Positions 26,684 to 38,185 of a DNA stretch of 64,000 bases are shown here, one piece after another; position 1 is the stretch's first letter; the number at the start of each line of letters is the position of its first letter. The stretch is from the NCBI GenBank assembly GCA_902547825.1, contig CACCPE010000001.1, positions 1-64,000 on the forward strand, in the 5' to 3' direction. The notes beneath the pieces are model-generated. The model was given only the letters and a program-made list of their open reading frames with translations. It searched no databases and was not told the DNA's origin. Made by a program: the position numbers and the translations under genes. This DNA is from an uncultured Pelagibacteraceae bacterium. Its GTDB lineage: Bacteria; Pseudomonadota; Alphaproteobacteria; Pelagibacterales; Pelagibacteraceae.

Positions 26684-29600
26684 ATGGACATTTATAAAAA
26701 GAATAAAATACTTTTAGAAAAAACACACAATTATAAATCTGAAATGGAGCATGATGCTTGTGGTGTAGGTTTAATCGCTTCTACGAATGGAAAAAAGTCT
26801 AGAAAGGTTGTAGAATACGGTATTGAAGCTCTTAAAGCCATTTGGCACAGAGGAGCTGTTGATGCTGATGGTAAATCTGGCGATGGAGCCGGTATACAAA
26901 TTGAAATTGCGCCAGATTTTTTTAAAGAAAAAATTTTAAATACAGGTCATACGCTTGATGAAGAAAAAAGAATTTGCGTAGGAATGGTTTTTCTTCCAAG
27001 AACAGATTATTCAGAGCAAGAAAAATGTAGGGAAATAATAGAATCTGCTTTATTAGAGGGCAATTATTATATCTACGGATGGAGGCAAGTTCCAATAAAC
27101 CCTAGTGTGCTTGGTAAAACTGCTGATCAAAGTAGACCTGAAATAGCTCAAGTAATGTTTAAAAAGAATGATGATCTAAAAACAAATGATCTCGAGAGGG
27201 ATTTGTTTACAACTCGAAAAAAAATTGAAAAAGTAGCAAGAGAAAGCCAGCTAAAGGACTTTTATATTTGTTCATTCAGTTCAAGATCAATTGTTTATAA
27301 AGGTATGTTCTTAGCAGAGATGCTCTCAGAATTTTATCCTGATCTAAATAATAAAAAATTGACTTCTAGGTTCGCAGTTTTTCACCAAAGATATTCTACT
27401 AATACATTTCCAAGTTGGGATCTTGCACAGCCTTTTAGAACTTTAGCGCATAATGGTGAAATAAATACCCTTAAAGGAAATATCAATTGGATGAAAATTC
27501 ATGAGCAAGACATGTCCAGTTCTTTATTTAAAAATGTAAAAGATTTAAAACCAGTGATTAGAAGTTCATCTGATTCAGGCGCGCTTGATAATGTTTTTGA
27601 ATTATTGGTTCATTCTGGCAAGCTCGCTCCTTTAATTAAATTAATGATGATACCTGACTCGTGGTCAAAAAGGAGTAAAACTGTCCCAAAAAATCATCAA
27701 GATTTATTTAATTTTTTAAATAGCACAATTGAACCTTGGGACGGGCCAGCAGCTATTTGTGCAACTGATGCAAAATGGGTTTTAGCATCCTCAGACAGAA
27801 ATGGATTAAGACCCTTAAGGTATACAATTACTTCGGACGATCTATTTTTTGTAGGATCTGAAACAGGGATGATAAAAATCCCTGAAGAAAAAATTGTTGA
27901 GAAAGGTAAGTTAGGTCCAGGACAAATTATTGCAATTGACCTAAAAAAAGGACAGTTATTTAAAGATAAAGCAATAAAAGATTTATTAGCAAAAGACTAT
28001 AAAAAATATAATAAACAGATAATTGATCTAGAAAAGAAAATCTCAAGTGAAGATGAAAAACCAAATTTCATTAGCGAAGATTTAAGAAAGAGACAGTACT
28101 TATCTGGACTTAGTATTGAAGATTTAGAATTAATCTTACATCCAATGGCCGAGGAGGGAAAAGAGGCTTCAGGTTCAATGGGTGACGACACACCTGTTGC
28201 TGTATTGTCGAGTCACTTTAGACCAGTTTCACATTACTTTAGACAAAACTTTAGCCAGGTAACAAACCCACCAATTGACTCCTTAAGAGAAAATAAAGTG
28301 ATGAGTTTAAAAACTAGATTCGGTAACTTAGGTAATATATTAGATTTTGACAATCTTACCGAGGAGAACATTTACGTTTTAGATAGCCCTGTACTAACCA
28401 ATTCCCAATTTAAGAAATTTAAAAAATTTTTTTCAAAAAAAACAAAAGAAATAGATTGTACGTTCGATATTTCTTCTTCTTTAAAAGATAGGATAGAAGC
28501 GATTAGAGAAGAAGCTGAAACTTCAGTAAGAGAAGGGAGCACATGTATAGTTTTATCAGATAAAAATATTAATAACCAAAAAGCAAGTATTCCAAGTATA
28601 TTGACAGTTGGGGCAGTACATTCACATTTAGTTAAGCATGGCCTTAGAGGATATTGCTCCTTAAATGTAGAGTGCTCGGACGCTCTAGATACTCATGCCT
28701 TCGCTGTTCTAATTGGAGTTGGCGCTACAACAGTAAACCCATATTTAGCTATAGACAGTATTTATCAAAGATTTGAAAAAAAATTATTTGGTAAATCTGA
28801 CTTTGAAAGCTGTGTCGAAAAATTTAAAAAATCGATTGACGCTGGGTTACTAAAAATTATGTCTAAGATGGGAATATCTGTAATAAGTTCCTATAGAGGT
28901 GGTTGTAATTTTGAAGCTGTTGGTCTGAGTAGAGCAATTGTATCAGACTATTTTCCCGGAATGTCCTCAAGAATCTCAGGAATTGGTGTCATTGGAATCG
29001 AGAAAAAAATTAAAGAACTTCATGCTAAGTTCAGTGCAAAAAACATTTTTACCTTACCTATAGGGGGACTATATAGATATAGAAAAAGCGGAGAAGATCA
29101 TCAATACCAAGGAAGATTAATCCACTTACTCCAAAGCGCAGTTGGAAGCGGATCTTATGATCAATATAAAAAATACTCTAATGGAATACATAATCTTCCA
29201 CCAATAAATATAAGGGATTTATTAGAATTTAAAAAGTCTAAGGATGAAATAAGCATTGAACAAGTTGAACCGCTCGAGGAAATTTTAAAAAGATTTGGAA
29301 GCGGAAGCATGTCACATGGAGCTTTATCAGCTGAAGCACACGAGACACTAGCAATGGGCATGAATAGAATTAAAGGAGCCTCATGTAGCGGTGAGGGAGG
29401 AGAAGATGCAAAACGATTTAAGGTCCTACCGAATGGAGATAGCGCAAATTCAAGAGTAAAACAAATCGCATCAGCAAGATTTGGTGTTACAGTAGATTAC
29501 TTAAATAACGCAAATGAAATAGAGATTAAAATTGCTCAAGGTGCAAAACCAGGTGAAGGAGGACAGCTTCCAGGTTTCAAGGTGACAGAGGAAATAGCTA

Positions 29601-31180
29601 GATTGAGGCATTCAACTCCAGGAGTTACTTTAATTTCTCCTCCTCCTCATCATGATATTTACTCAATTGAAGATTTAGCTCAATTAATTTATGATTTAAA
29701 ACAAATTAATCCTAAAGCTAGAGTAGGAGTAAAACTAGTCGCCTCTACTGGGATAGGCACAATTGCAGCTGGAGTTGCAAAAGCTAAGGCAGATATTATT
29801 TTGATATCTGGTCATTCTGGAGGAACTGGAGCCAGCCCACAAACAAGTATAAAGTATGCAGGAATACCGTGGGAAATGGGTTTAACAGAAGCTAATCAGA
29901 TCCTTACTTTAAATAATTTAAGACACAATGTTACACTAAGAACTGACGGTGGATTAAAAACAGGAAGAGATGTAGTGATCGCAGCTATGATGGGTGCAGA
30001 GGAATACGGTATGGGGACTTCTTCTTTAGTTGCAATGGGATGTATAATGGTAAGACAGTGCCACTCAAACACCTGCCCGGTAGGAGTGTGTAGCCAAGAC
30101 AAATCACTAAGAGAGAAATTTACTGGTACGCCTGAAAAAGTTGAAAATTTATTTAAATTTGTTGCAACTGAAGTGAGAGAGATCTTAGCCTCATTAGGAT
30201 TTAAATCAATAAATGAAATTATCGGCCGTACAGACCTACTATCGCAAGTGAATAAGGGTGCCTCAAATTTAGATGATCTAGATCTAAACCCCTTATTGGT
30301 TCAAGCAGACCCAGGTGAAAACTTAAGATACTGTAAAGATAATCATATAAACAAAGTTCCTGAAACTTTAGATGAAAAAATATGGTCTGATATTAAAGAT
30401 AAGATTGATCTCTCAAATAAAAATAATTTTGAATACGATATTGAAAATACATCTAGATCTGTGGGCACTAGACTTTCACACCATGTTTATAAAAAATTTG
30501 GTAATGAAAAACTAAAAGATAATACGATAAATATTAAATTAACAGGTTCAGCTGGGCAATCTTTGGGAGCGTTTCTGACGAAGGGTGTAAGCCTTGTAGT
30601 AGAGGGCGATTGTAATGATTATGTGGGTAAAGGTTTATCTGGAGGAGAAATAATTGTTAAAATTTCAAATAATAGTAAATTAGTTGCAGATCAAAACACA
30701 ATTATCGGCAATACAGTTCTATATGGTGCTACCTCAGGGAAACTGTATGCTTCTGGGCAAGCCGGGGAAAGATTTGCAGTGAGAAACTCAGGAAGTTTCG
30801 CAATAATAGAAGGTTGTGGCGCTCATGGATGTGAATATATGACTGGAGGAACTGCAATTATATTAGGAGCAGTCGGAGATAATTTTGGAGCTGGCATGAC
30901 TGGTGGAATGGCTTTTATTTATGATGAAAAAAACGAGTTCGAAAACTTTGCAAATCCTGCTTCAATCATTTGGCAATCAGTAGAAACAGATTATTGGAAA
31001 AAATTCTTAGAAGAAAGTATAAAAGATTTTGTGCATAAAACTTCCTCTAAAAAAGCAATAAAAATACTTGAAAATTTTAAAGCTGAGCTCAAAAACTTTA
31101 AACAGGTGTGTCCAATAGAAATGCTTGATAAACTAGATAATCCTATTACTTTGAAATCCCTTAGTAAGAAAGTAGGTTAA
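26684..31180 (+). CDS. gltB: Glutamate synthase large subunit
   Basis: N-terminal Ntn amidotransferase (HDACGVGLIAS), FMN-binding GGGEDAKRF-like segment, CHSNTCPVGVCSQD cluster, C-terminal GXGXG beta-helix. Confidence 0.97.
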   Translation: MDIYKKNKILLEKTHNYKSEMEHDACGVGLIASTNGKKSRKVVEYGIEALKAIWHRGAVDADGKSGDGAGIQIEIAPDFFKEKILNTGHTLDEEKRICVGMVFLPRTDYSEQEKCREIIESALLEGNYYIYGWRQVPINPSVLGKTADQSRPEIAQVMFKKNDDLKTNDLERDLFTTRKKIEKVARESQLKDFYICSFSSRSIVYKGMFLAEMLSEFYPDLNNKKLTSRFAVFHQRYSTNTFPSWDLAQPFRTLAHNGEINTLKGNINWMKIHEQDMSSSLFKNVKDLKPVIRSSSDSGALDNVFELLVHSGKLAPLIKLMMIPDSWSKRSKTVPKNHQDLFNFLNSTIEPWDGPAAICATDAKWVLASSDRNGLRPLRYTITSDDLFFVGSETGMIKIPEEKIVEKGKLGPGQIIAIDLKKGQLFKDKAIKDLLAKDYKKYNKQIIDLEKKISSEDEKPNFISEDLRKRQYLSGLSIEDLELILHPMAEEGKEASGSMGDDTPVAVLSSHFRPVSHYFRQNFSQVTNPPIDSLRENKVMSLKTRFGNLGNILDFDNLTEENIYVLDSPVLTNSQFKKFKKFFSKKTKEIDCTFDISSSLKDRIEAIREEAETSVREGSTCIVLSDKNINNQKASIPSILTVGAVHSHLVKHGLRGYCSLNVECSDALDTHAFAVLIGVGATTVNPYLAIDSIYQRFEKKLFGKSDFESCVEKFKKSIDAGLLKIMSKMGISVISSYRGGCNFEAVGLSRAIVSDYFPGMSSRISGIGVIGIEKKIKELHAKFSAKNIFTLPIGGLYRYRKSGEDHQYQGRLIHLLQSAVGSGSYDQYKKYSNGIHNLPPINIRDLLEFKKSKDEISIEQVEPLEEILKRFGSGSMSHGALSAEAHETLAMGMNRIKGASCSGEGGEDAKRFKVLPNGDSANSRVKQIASARFGVTVDYLNNANEIEIKIAQGAKPGEGGQLPGFKVTEEIARLRHSTPGVTLISPPPHHDIYSIEDLAQLIYDLKQINPKARVGVKLVASTGIGTIAAGVAKAKADIILISGHSGGTGASPQTSIKYAGIPWEMGLTEANQILTLNNLRHNVTLRTDGGLKTGRDVVIAAMMGAEEYGMGTSSLVAMGCIMVRQCHSNTCPVGVCSQDKSLREKFTGTPEKVENLFKFVATEVREILASLGFKSINEIIGRTDLLSQVNKGASNLDDLDLNPLLVQADPGENLRYCKDNHINKVPETLDEKIWSDIKDKIDLSNKNNFEYDIENTSRSVGTRLSHHVYKKFGNEKLKDNTINIKLTGSAGQSLGAFLTKGVSLVVEGDCNDYVGKGLSGGEIIVKISNNSKLVADQNTIIGNTVLYGATSGKLYASGQAGERFAVRNSGSFAIIEGCGAHGCEYMTGGTAIILGAVGDNFGAGMTGGMAFIYDEKNEFENFANPASIIWQSVETDYWKKFLEESIKDFVHKTSSKKAIKILENFKAELKNFKQVCPIEMLDKLDNPITLKSLSKKVG

Positions 31181-32058
31181 TGAGCAAATTTAAAGTCTTT
31201 TGCTTTGGCTTCGGCCAAGTTGCAGAAAGTTTTATCAATAAATTAATTTATGAAAAATTAGACTTTGACTTAAGTATTACCTCTAGAAAAGAAACTCATC
31301 TAATAGAGTTTAATAATATAAAAATAAACTCATACCAATTTTCAAACAATAAAATTGATCACTCAATATTAAAGAAGTTAGAGGATGCAAATTATATTTT
31401 AATTTCTATTCCACCTATTGATGGAAAAGATATTGTTGCCAACTACCTTGAAACAAATCTAAAAATAAAAACAAATTGTAAATGGATTACTTATTTATCA
31501 GCTACAAGTGTGTATGGGGATCACAAAGGAGATTGGGTAAATGAAAATAGTATTACTAAACCATCCTCACCTAACGGGGTAAGTAGATTGCAAGCAGAAA
31601 ATTCTTGGATAAGCTTATCAAATAAAAAAAAATTTCCATTACAAATTTTTAGATTGGCCGGAATATATTCAAATGAGTTTAATATTTTGAAAAGATTGCA
31701 AGCTGGCACGGTACAGATAATAGATAAAAAAAACCATTTTTTTTCAAGAATTCATGTTGAAGATATAGGTAATATTCTATTTAAATCTATTAATAATTTT
31801 AAGAATAACGAAATTTATAATATTTGTGATGATAAACCTGCTTCACAGAGTGATGTCGCGGCTTATGGTGCAAAATTACTTGAACTGGAAAAACCAAATC
31901 CAATTAAACTCGAGGAAGTTGAAAGTGAAATGTTGAAAAATTTTTATAAAGACTCAAAAAAAGTAGATAATAAAAAAATGAAAAAATTTTTCAAATATAA
32001 TTTGAAATTTCCCTCATACATTGAAGGACTAGATTACATTTTTAACAATAATATTTAA
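31180..32058 (+). CDS. SDR/NAD-dependent epimerase family protein (YeeZ-like)
   Basis: FGFGQVAESFINKL, YLSATSVYGDHKGDWVNE, RLAGIY, RIHVEDIGNIL. Confidence 0.82.
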   Translation: MSKFKVFCFGFGQVAESFINKLIYEKLDFDLSITSRKETHLIEFNNIKINSYQFSNNKIDHSILKKLEDANYILISIPPIDGKDIVANYLETNLKIKTNCKWITYLSATSVYGDHKGDWVNENSITKPSSPNGVSRLQAENSWISLSNKKKFPLQIFRLAGIYSNEFNILKRLQAGTVQIIDKKNHFFSRIHVEDIGNILFKSINNFKNNEIYNICDDKPASQSDVAAYGAKLLELEKPNPIKLEEVESEMLKNFYKDSKKVDNKKMKKFFKYNLKFPSYIEGLDYIFNNNI

Positions 32059-32784
32059 TTCTTTAATAATTTTCTTTATAGACCTCTGATTAGATAAGCT
32101 GTGATCACCATTTTTTACAATAACGGCTTTCTTTTTAGCTTTACTAAACATTTTTAAAACATGCTTTGAGAAAATAGTTGGTACCACTTCATCTTTTTGA
32201 CCATGTATCATTGTTACACTTATATCTAAATTTATTTTTTTATTTAAAATTTTATTTTTTTTTCCATCTTTTATTAATTGTAAAGTAATAGGATATTCAT
32301 ACTCCCCGTTTTTTATTGAAATTTTTCTCTTTTTAATTAGTTCTTTTTTCGTTTTATTAGGAAATTTATTCCACATTAATCTAGTTAAAAATTCTGGTGC
32401 TGAACCTATTCCAATAAATCCTTTGATTTGTGATTTAAAATATTTAAAAAGATTTAACGCAATCCAAGCTCCCATACTCGAGCCTATTATTATAAAATTA
32501 TTTTTCTTAACAATTTTTTTAATGACACTTTTGGCATCACTTGTCCAAATACTTATATTACCTTTTGTAAAAATACCTGACGACTTTCCGTGTCCAGTGT
32601 ACTCTAAACTTAAAAAACCCAATTTGTTCTTTTTAGTAAATTTTAAAATAGATTGAGGTTTTTCACCTTCTATGTCAGACATAAAACCTGGAAGAAATAT
32701 TATGTACAACCTCTCTCTAAAATAATTGTCTATATATCTAAGTTTTTTTGTATTTGATATTTTTAGATACTTAAATTTTTTCAT
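32029..32784 (-). CDS. Alpha/beta hydrolase
   Basis: FLPGFMSDIEGEKP, LEYTGHGKSSG, IIGSSMGAWIAL (GxSxG), HGQKDEVVP, GDHSLS; start probably MKKFKYLK at 32784. Confidence 0.87.
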   Translation of the reverse strand: MKKFKYLKISNTKKLRYIDNYFRERLYIIFLPGFMSDIEGEKPQSILKFTKKNKLGFLSLEYTGHGKSSGIFTKGNISIWTSDAKSVIKKIVKKNNFIIIGSSMGAWIALNLFKYFKSQIKGFIGIGSAPEFLTRLMWNKFPNKTKKELIKKRKISIKNGEYEYPITLQLIKDGKKNKILNKKINLDISVTMIHGQKDEVVPTIFSKHVLKMFSKAKKKAVIVKNGDHSLSNQRSIKKIIKELNIIVKNVI

Positions 32785-32821
32785 ATAACGGTAAATTAAT
32801 TTGTTATTATATATTAACAAG

Positions 32822-33979
32822 ATGACTTCTAAAATAAACGTTTTACAAGTAATTCCAAAACTTGGCTATGGTGGAGCCGAAACAGGCTGTTATGATATAG
32901 CGCACTATTTAGCAGAACAAGATTGCGGGTCATTTATAGCTACTTCGGGTGGAGATTTGTTAAAATTTGTAAAAAAAAATAAAGTAGGAATTTTTAAAAT
33001 TCCAGTTCATTCAAAGAATCCAATATTAATTATCATTAATTCTATAATTATTTCATTTTTAATTATGTTTAAAAAAATTAATATTGTTCATGCTAGAAGT
33101 AGAGCTCCTGCATGGTCATGTTATCTTGCTTGTCTTTTAACTAATACAATTTTTGTGACAACTTTTCATGGAACTTATAATTTTAAAAGCAAATTTAAAA
33201 AGTTTTATAATAGCGTAATGTTGAGATCAAAATTAACTATTGCTGGATCAAATTTCATATTTGGTCATATCAATGAAAATTATAATGAATACTTAAATAA
33301 GAAAAAAAAGCTTAGAGTAATATTTAGAGGTATTAATGTTGATTATTTTAATCAGAAAAATATTTCAATTTTAAAACAAGAAAAATTAAAAAAAGAGTGG
33401 GGCCTTGAGTCAAATAAATTTAATATTTTGATGCCAGGAAGATTAACATATTGGAAAGGCCAAGAAAAATTTATTGAAGCGCTTAATATTTTAGTTGAAG
33501 ATTACCACATTACAAACTTTCAAGCAATTTTACTTGGTTCAGATCAAGGTAGAAAAGTTTATTCAAAAAAACTATTTAGTTTGGTTGAAAGATATAGTCT
33601 TACAAGAAAAATAAAATTTATAAATCATTGTAAAGAAATGCCTTTAGCTTACTCGTTAGCGGATGTAGTAATCTCAGCGTCGGTTGAGCCCGAAGCTTTT
33701 GGTCGGGTAGCTGTAGAATCACAATCAATGTGTAAACCTATTATTGCAAGTAATATCGGCGGATCTAAAGAAACAGTTTTGAATAAAAAATCTGGGTTTT
33801 TGTACAAACATGATGATCCAAGGGAACTTGCTAAATATATAAATACTGTTATTCAATTAAGTCAAGAAGAGTTGAAATTAATGGGAAACGAGGGTAGAAA
33901 AAACATAACAAAAAAATTTGATGTTGAAGTAATGTGTAATTCGAATTTAAGAGAATATAAAAAATTATTAAAAAATTAA
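32822..33979 (+). CDS. Glycosyltransferase family 4
   Basis: VLQVIPKLGYGGAETG, MPGRLTYWKGQEKFIEAL, EPEAFGRVAVESQSMCKPIIAS; start probably MTSKINVL at 32822. Confidence 0.92.
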   Translation: MTSKINVLQVIPKLGYGGAETGCYDIAHYLAEQDCGSFIATSGGDLLKFVKKNKVGIFKIPVHSKNPILIIINSIIISFLIMFKKINIVHARSRAPAWSCYLACLLTNTIFVTTFHGTYNFKSKFKKFYNSVMLRSKLTIAGSNFIFGHINENYNEYLNKKKKLRVIFRGINVDYFNQKNISILKQEKLKKEWGLESNKFNILMPGRLTYWKGQEKFIEALNILVEDYHITNFQAILLGSDQGRKVYSKKLFSLVERYSLTRKIKFINHCKEMPLAYSLADVVISASVEPEAFGRVAVESQSMCKPIIASNIGGSKETVLNKKSGFLYKHDDPRELAKYINTVIQLSQEELKLMGNEGRKNITKKFDVEVMCNSNLREYKKLLKN

Positions 33980-35898
33980 TGCCTCAAATACAACTATTAG
34001 ACGGTAAAAAAATTTCCTTTGTAAAATCAATTAACGGCTTTGAATTATCAAAAAAAATTAGTAAATCTTTAGATAAGTTAGCTCTTATTATGGAAGTCGA
34101 TGGAGAGTTAAAAGACTTAAGCCACCAAATTATAAAAGACTCAAAAGTTAGAATCATAACTCACAAGGATAAAGAGGGCCTAGAAGTAATAAGACACGAT
34201 GCTGCACATATTATGGCTATGGCTGTACAAGAATTATTTCCTGGCACTCAAGTTACTATTGGTCCGGTTATTGAAAATGGATTTTATTATGATTTTGCAA
34301 GAAAAGAACCTTTCACTAACGATGATTTAAAAAAAATTGAAAAAAAAATGTCTGAAATAATTGATCGAGATGTAAAAACTAAAAGAGAAGTTTGGAAAAG
34401 AGATAAAGCAATAGAGCATTTTAAAAAGATTGGTGAAAAGTATAAAGCAGAGATCATTGAGAGTATTCCCAAAAATGAGGAGTTATCTGTATATCATCAT
34501 GGCGATACTTGGCACGATTTATGTAGAGGGCCACATTTAGCCTCTTCAGGTAAAATTGGTAAAGCCTTTAAATTAACAAAAGTATCAGGAGCATACTGGA
34601 GAGGAGACTCTAATAATGAAATGCTTCAAAGAATTTATGGAACATGTTGGAGTTCAAAAAAAGATTTAGATGATTATCTTCATCGTTTAGAAGAGGCTGA
34701 AAAAAGAGATCATAGAAAACTGGGAAAAGAAATGGATCTATTTCATTTTAGAGAAGAAAGTCCTGGCTCAGTCTTTTGGCATGAAAAAGGTTGGTTGCTG
34801 TTTCAAAGATTAGTAGAGTATATGAGAATGAAGCAGAGATTAGCCGGGTATAAGGAAATTAATACTCCTGAGCTTTTAGATAAAACTTTATGGGAAAAGT
34901 CAGGTCATTGGGAAAAATTTGGTGAGCATATGTTTACCTCTGAAACACCTGATGAAAAAACTTTTGCGGTTAAACCAATGAATTGCCCTGGTTGCGTTCA
35001 GGTATTCAATCAAGGATTAAAAAGTTATAGAGATTTACCGCTTAAGCTATCAGAATTTGGAAAAGTTCACAGATATGAACCATCCGGAGCATTACATGGC
35101 TTGCTGAGAGTTAGAGCTTTTACTCAAGACGACGCTCACATTTTTTGTACTGAAGATCAAATTACAGAAGAGTCTTTATCGGTCACAAATTTAATTTTAG
35201 AAATTTATAAAGATTTGGGATTTGAAGATGTAATTTTAAAATATTCTGACAGACCAGAAAAAAGAGTGGGTGACGATAGCATTTGGGATAAATCTGAGTC
35301 TGCATTATTAACTGCTATTAAAAAAACTAAACTCAAATACACAATAAACAAAGGTGAAGGCGCCTTTTATGGACCAAAAATTGAATTTGTATTGAGAGAT
35401 GCGATTGGCAGAGATTGGCAATGCGGAACTCTTCAAGTAGATCTCAATTTACCAAATAGATTAGGAGCGTTATACGTAGCTAAAGATGGAACAAAAAAAG
35501 TACCTGTAATGTTACATAGAGCTTTATTTGGTTCTTTAGAAAGATTTATTGGAATATTGATTGAAAACTATGCTGGTAAATTACCTTTTTGGTTATCTCC
35601 AGCACAAGCAGTAGTATGTCCAATAGCAGAGGAGAACAATAATTATGTTAAAAAGTTATTTGAAGATTTGTTCAAAGAAGGTATAAAATGTGAAATGGAT
35701 TTAAGAAATGAAAAAATTAATTATAAAGTGAGAGAACATTCTCTTGCAAAAATTCCATATATTATAGTCTGCGGAAAAAAAGAAGTTTCTGAAAATACTG
35801 TCACTGTTCGACAACTAGGATCAGAAAAACAGCAGGTAATGAAGAGAGAAGATTTTATTAAAAATATGCTAGATTTAAATAAGCTGCCTTTAAACTAA
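33979..35898 (+). CDS. thrS: Threonyl-tRNA synthetase
   Basis: TGS domain, HDAAHIMAMAVQELFPG, PMNCPGCVQVF, RYEPSGALHGLLRVRAFTQDDAHIF. Confidence 0.98.
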   Translation: MPQIQLLDGKKISFVKSINGFELSKKISKSLDKLALIMEVDGELKDLSHQIIKDSKVRIITHKDKEGLEVIRHDAAHIMAMAVQELFPGTQVTIGPVIENGFYYDFARKEPFTNDDLKKIEKKMSEIIDRDVKTKREVWKRDKAIEHFKKIGEKYKAEIIESIPKNEELSVYHHGDTWHDLCRGPHLASSGKIGKAFKLTKVSGAYWRGDSNNEMLQRIYGTCWSSKKDLDDYLHRLEEAEKRDHRKLGKEMDLFHFREESPGSVFWHEKGWLLFQRLVEYMRMKQRLAGYKEINTPELLDKTLWEKSGHWEKFGEHMFTSETPDEKTFAVKPMNCPGCVQVFNQGLKSYRDLPLKLSEFGKVHRYEPSGALHGLLRVRAFTQDDAHIFCTEDQITEESLSVTNLILEIYKDLGFEDVILKYSDRPEKRVGDDSIWDKSESALLTAIKKTKLKYTINKGEGAFYGPKIEFVLRDAIGRDWQCGTLQVDLNLPNRLGALYVAKDGTKKVPVMLHRALFGSLERFIGILIENYAGKLPFWLSPAQAVVCPIAEENNNYVKKLFEDLFKEGIKCEMDLRNEKINYKVREHSLAKIPYIIVCGKKEVSENTVTVRQLGSEKQQVMKREDFIKNMLDLNKLPLN

Positions 35899-36444
35899 GT
35901 GTCAAGCTCGAAGCCAAATTATTTTCAGAGAAGAACAAAGCCTCAAGGTCCGAGAGCGAACGAACGTATAAGAGCTCTAGATGTTCAGGTCATTGGTAGT
36001 GACGGAGCGAATATGGGAGTTATACCTTTAAAAAAAGCAATAGAGTTAGCTAAGCAAGAGGAATTAGATTTAATTGAAATATCTCCAAACACAAATCCTC
36101 CAGTTTGTAAAATTATGGATATAGGAAAGTATAAATATGATTTACAAAAAAAAGCTAATCAAGCTAAGAAAAAACAAAAAACTGTTTCACTAAAAGAAAT
36201 CAAATTGAGACCAGGCACTGAAACCCATGACTATAATTTTAAAATTAAAAATGCGAAGAAATTTATTGGCAAAGGAGATAAAGTAAAATTTACAGTGAAA
36301 TTCAAAGGGCGTGAGATGCAACATACTCAATTAGGCAAGGAATTGATGAATAAAATTATAGAAGAAACTAAAGATATAGCTAAAGTTGAAAGCCATCCTA
36401 AATTCGAGGGCAAACAAATGGTTATGATCATTCAACCCATCTAA
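35899..36444 (+). CDS. infC: Translation initiation factor IF-3 (GTG start)
   Basis: ANERIRALDVQVIGSDGANMGVI, DLIEISPNTNPPVCKIMDIGKYKYD; GTG directly after the thrS stop. Confidence 0.97.
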   Translation: MSSSKPNYFQRRTKPQGPRANERIRALDVQVIGSDGANMGVIPLKKAIELAKQEELDLIEISPNTNPPVCKIMDIGKYKYDLQKKANQAKKKQKTVSLKEIKLRPGTETHDYNFKIKNAKKFIGKGDKVKFTVKFKGREMQHTQLGKELMNKIIEETKDIAKVESHPKFEGKQMVMIIQPI

Positions 36445-36503
36445 ATCAATAATATTAGCGACTTGCTATGACAGGATATTGATTATATAAGACCGGAATA
36501 TTT

Positions 36504-36710
36504 ATGCCAAAACTTAAAACAAAAAGCTCAGCAAAAAAAAGATTTAGATTTACAGCTAAAGGTAAGATTAAAATGCCACAAGCTGGGAAAAGACACGGTA
36601 TGATTAAGAGAACAAATTCTCAAATTAGAAAGCAAAGAGGTACTACGATCATGACAAAACAGGATTCAAAAATTGTAAAATCGTATATGCCATATGATTT
36701 AAGGGGATAA
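36504..36710 (+). CDS. rpmI: 50S ribosomal protein L35
   Basis: [23 protein letters not shown]; infC-rpmI-rplT order. Confidence 0.97.
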   Translation: MPKLKTKSSAKKRFRFTAKGKIKMPQAGKRHGMIKRTNSQIRKQRGTTIMTKQDSKIVKSYMPYDLRG

Positions 36711-36711
36711 C

Positions 36712-37068
36712 ATGGCTAGAACTAAACGTGGAGTTGTAAACAGAGCAAAACACAAAAAAGTTTTAAAATCTGTAAAAGGTCAATTCGGAAGACGTAAAAA
36801 TACTATTAGAATAGCTCGTCAAGCTATGGAAAAAGCAATGCAATATGCTTACAGAGACAGAAAAACTAAAAAAAGAGAATTCAGATCTCTATGGATACAA
36901 AGAATCAATGCTGGGGTGAGGGCCGAAGGATTGAGTTATGCGAAATTTATCAACGGTTTAGCTAAATCAAAAATAAAATTAGATAGAAAAGTTTTAGCTG
37001 AATTAGCCTACAACAATCCAGAAGTCTTCAAATCAGTAGTAAAAAAGGTTCAATCCTCCCTTGGATAA
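36712..37068 (+). CDS. rplT: 50S ribosomal protein L20
   Basis: [38 protein letters not shown]. Confidence 0.98.
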   Translation: MARTKRGVVNRAKHKKVLKSVKGQFGRRKNTIRIARQAMEKAMQYAYRDRKTKKREFRSLWIQRINAGVRAEGLSYAKFINGLAKSKIKLDRKVLAELAYNNPEVFKSVVKKVQSSLG

Positions 37069-37117
37069 AAGGGTCTTTGATTTAACACAAACTTTAATAT
37101 AAAAAATCAATTACCTA

Positions 37118-38185
37118 ATGAGTGATTTGGAAAAAATAAATTCTATTTTTAACGCTAAAATCGACTCTGTTAAAAACAAAGAAGATTTACAAAATTTAAA
37201 AACAGAGTTTTTTGGAAAAAATGGACAAATTACACAGCAATTCAAAATGCTAGGAACCCTGGAACCTGAAAAGAGAAAAGACTTTGCTTCAAATTTAAAT
37301 AAGATCAAAGATGATTTGTCTAAACAGATTGAACAGAAAAGCTTTGAAGTAGAGAATGCAGAAATTAACAATAAATTAAAAAATGAAAAAGTTGATGTAA
37401 CTTTACCAATCCGAACATATCAGCAAGGAAAAATACATCCTGTTTCTCAAGTTATAGATGAAATTTCCTCTATTTTTTCTGAAATTGGTTTTACTGTTGC
37501 AGAAGGTCCAGATGTTGAAACTGAATATAATAATTTTACAGCATTAAATACACCTGAAAATCATCCAGCAAGGGATATGCATGACACTTTTTATTTAGAA
37601 AAAAATAAAAAACTTCTTTTAAGGACGCACACTTCTCCAGTGCAAATCAGAGCAATGCTTGAAGGAAAACCTCCATTTAAAATAATTGTTCCTGGTAGAA
37701 CTTACAGATGCGATAGTGATCAAACTCATGCTCCGATGTTTCATCAATTAGAAGGTCTTCATATTGATAAAAATATTACCATGGGGCATCTGAAAGGTTG
37801 TTTAGATTATTTTATTAAAGAATTTTTCGAGGTCAAAAATGTTAAAATGAGATTTAGACCTAGTCACTTTCCATTTACTGAACCATCTGCAGAAGTAGAT
37901 ATAGGATATAGAATTGAGAATGAAAAAATTGTAATTGGAGAAGGCGATAAATGGTTAGAAATTTTAGGTTGTGGTATGGTTCATCCAAATGTTCTGAAAA
38001 ATGCAAAAGTTGACTCAAAAAAATATCAAGGGTTTGCGTTCGGAATGGGTATTGATCGATTGGCGATGTTAAAATATGGAATCAACGATTTAAGAGCTTT
38101 TTTTGAGACAGATTATAGATGGTTAAGTCATTTTGGTTTTGATCCTTTAGATGTGCCAACTAACTATAGAGGGTTAAGCAAATGA
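37118..38185 (+). CDS. pheS: Phenylalanyl-tRNA synthetase alpha subunit
   Basis: [72 protein letters not shown]. Confidence 0.98.
   Translation: MSDLEKINSIFNAKIDSVKNKEDLQNLKTEFFGKNGQITQQFKMLGTLEPEKRKDFASNLNKIKDDLSKQIEQKSFEVENAEINNKLKNEKVDVTLPIRTYQQGKIHPVSQVIDEISSIFSEIGFTVAEGPDVETEYNNFTALNTPENHPARDMHDTFYLEKNKKLLLRTHTSPVQIRAMLEGKPPFKIIVPGRTYRCDSDQTHAPMFHQLEGLHIDKNITMGHLKGCLDYFIKEFFEVKNVKMRFRPSHFPFTEPSAEVDIGYRIENEKIVIGEGDKWLEILGCGMVHPNVLKNAKVDSKKYQGFAFGMGIDRLAMLKYGINDLRAFFETDYRWLSHFGFDPLDVPTNYRGLSK

Noticed and set aside
36445-36503. Possible structured leader (L35/L20 autoregulatory) between infC and rpmI
   Set aside because: No convincing stem or pseudoknot could be drawn by eye; would need covariance analysis.
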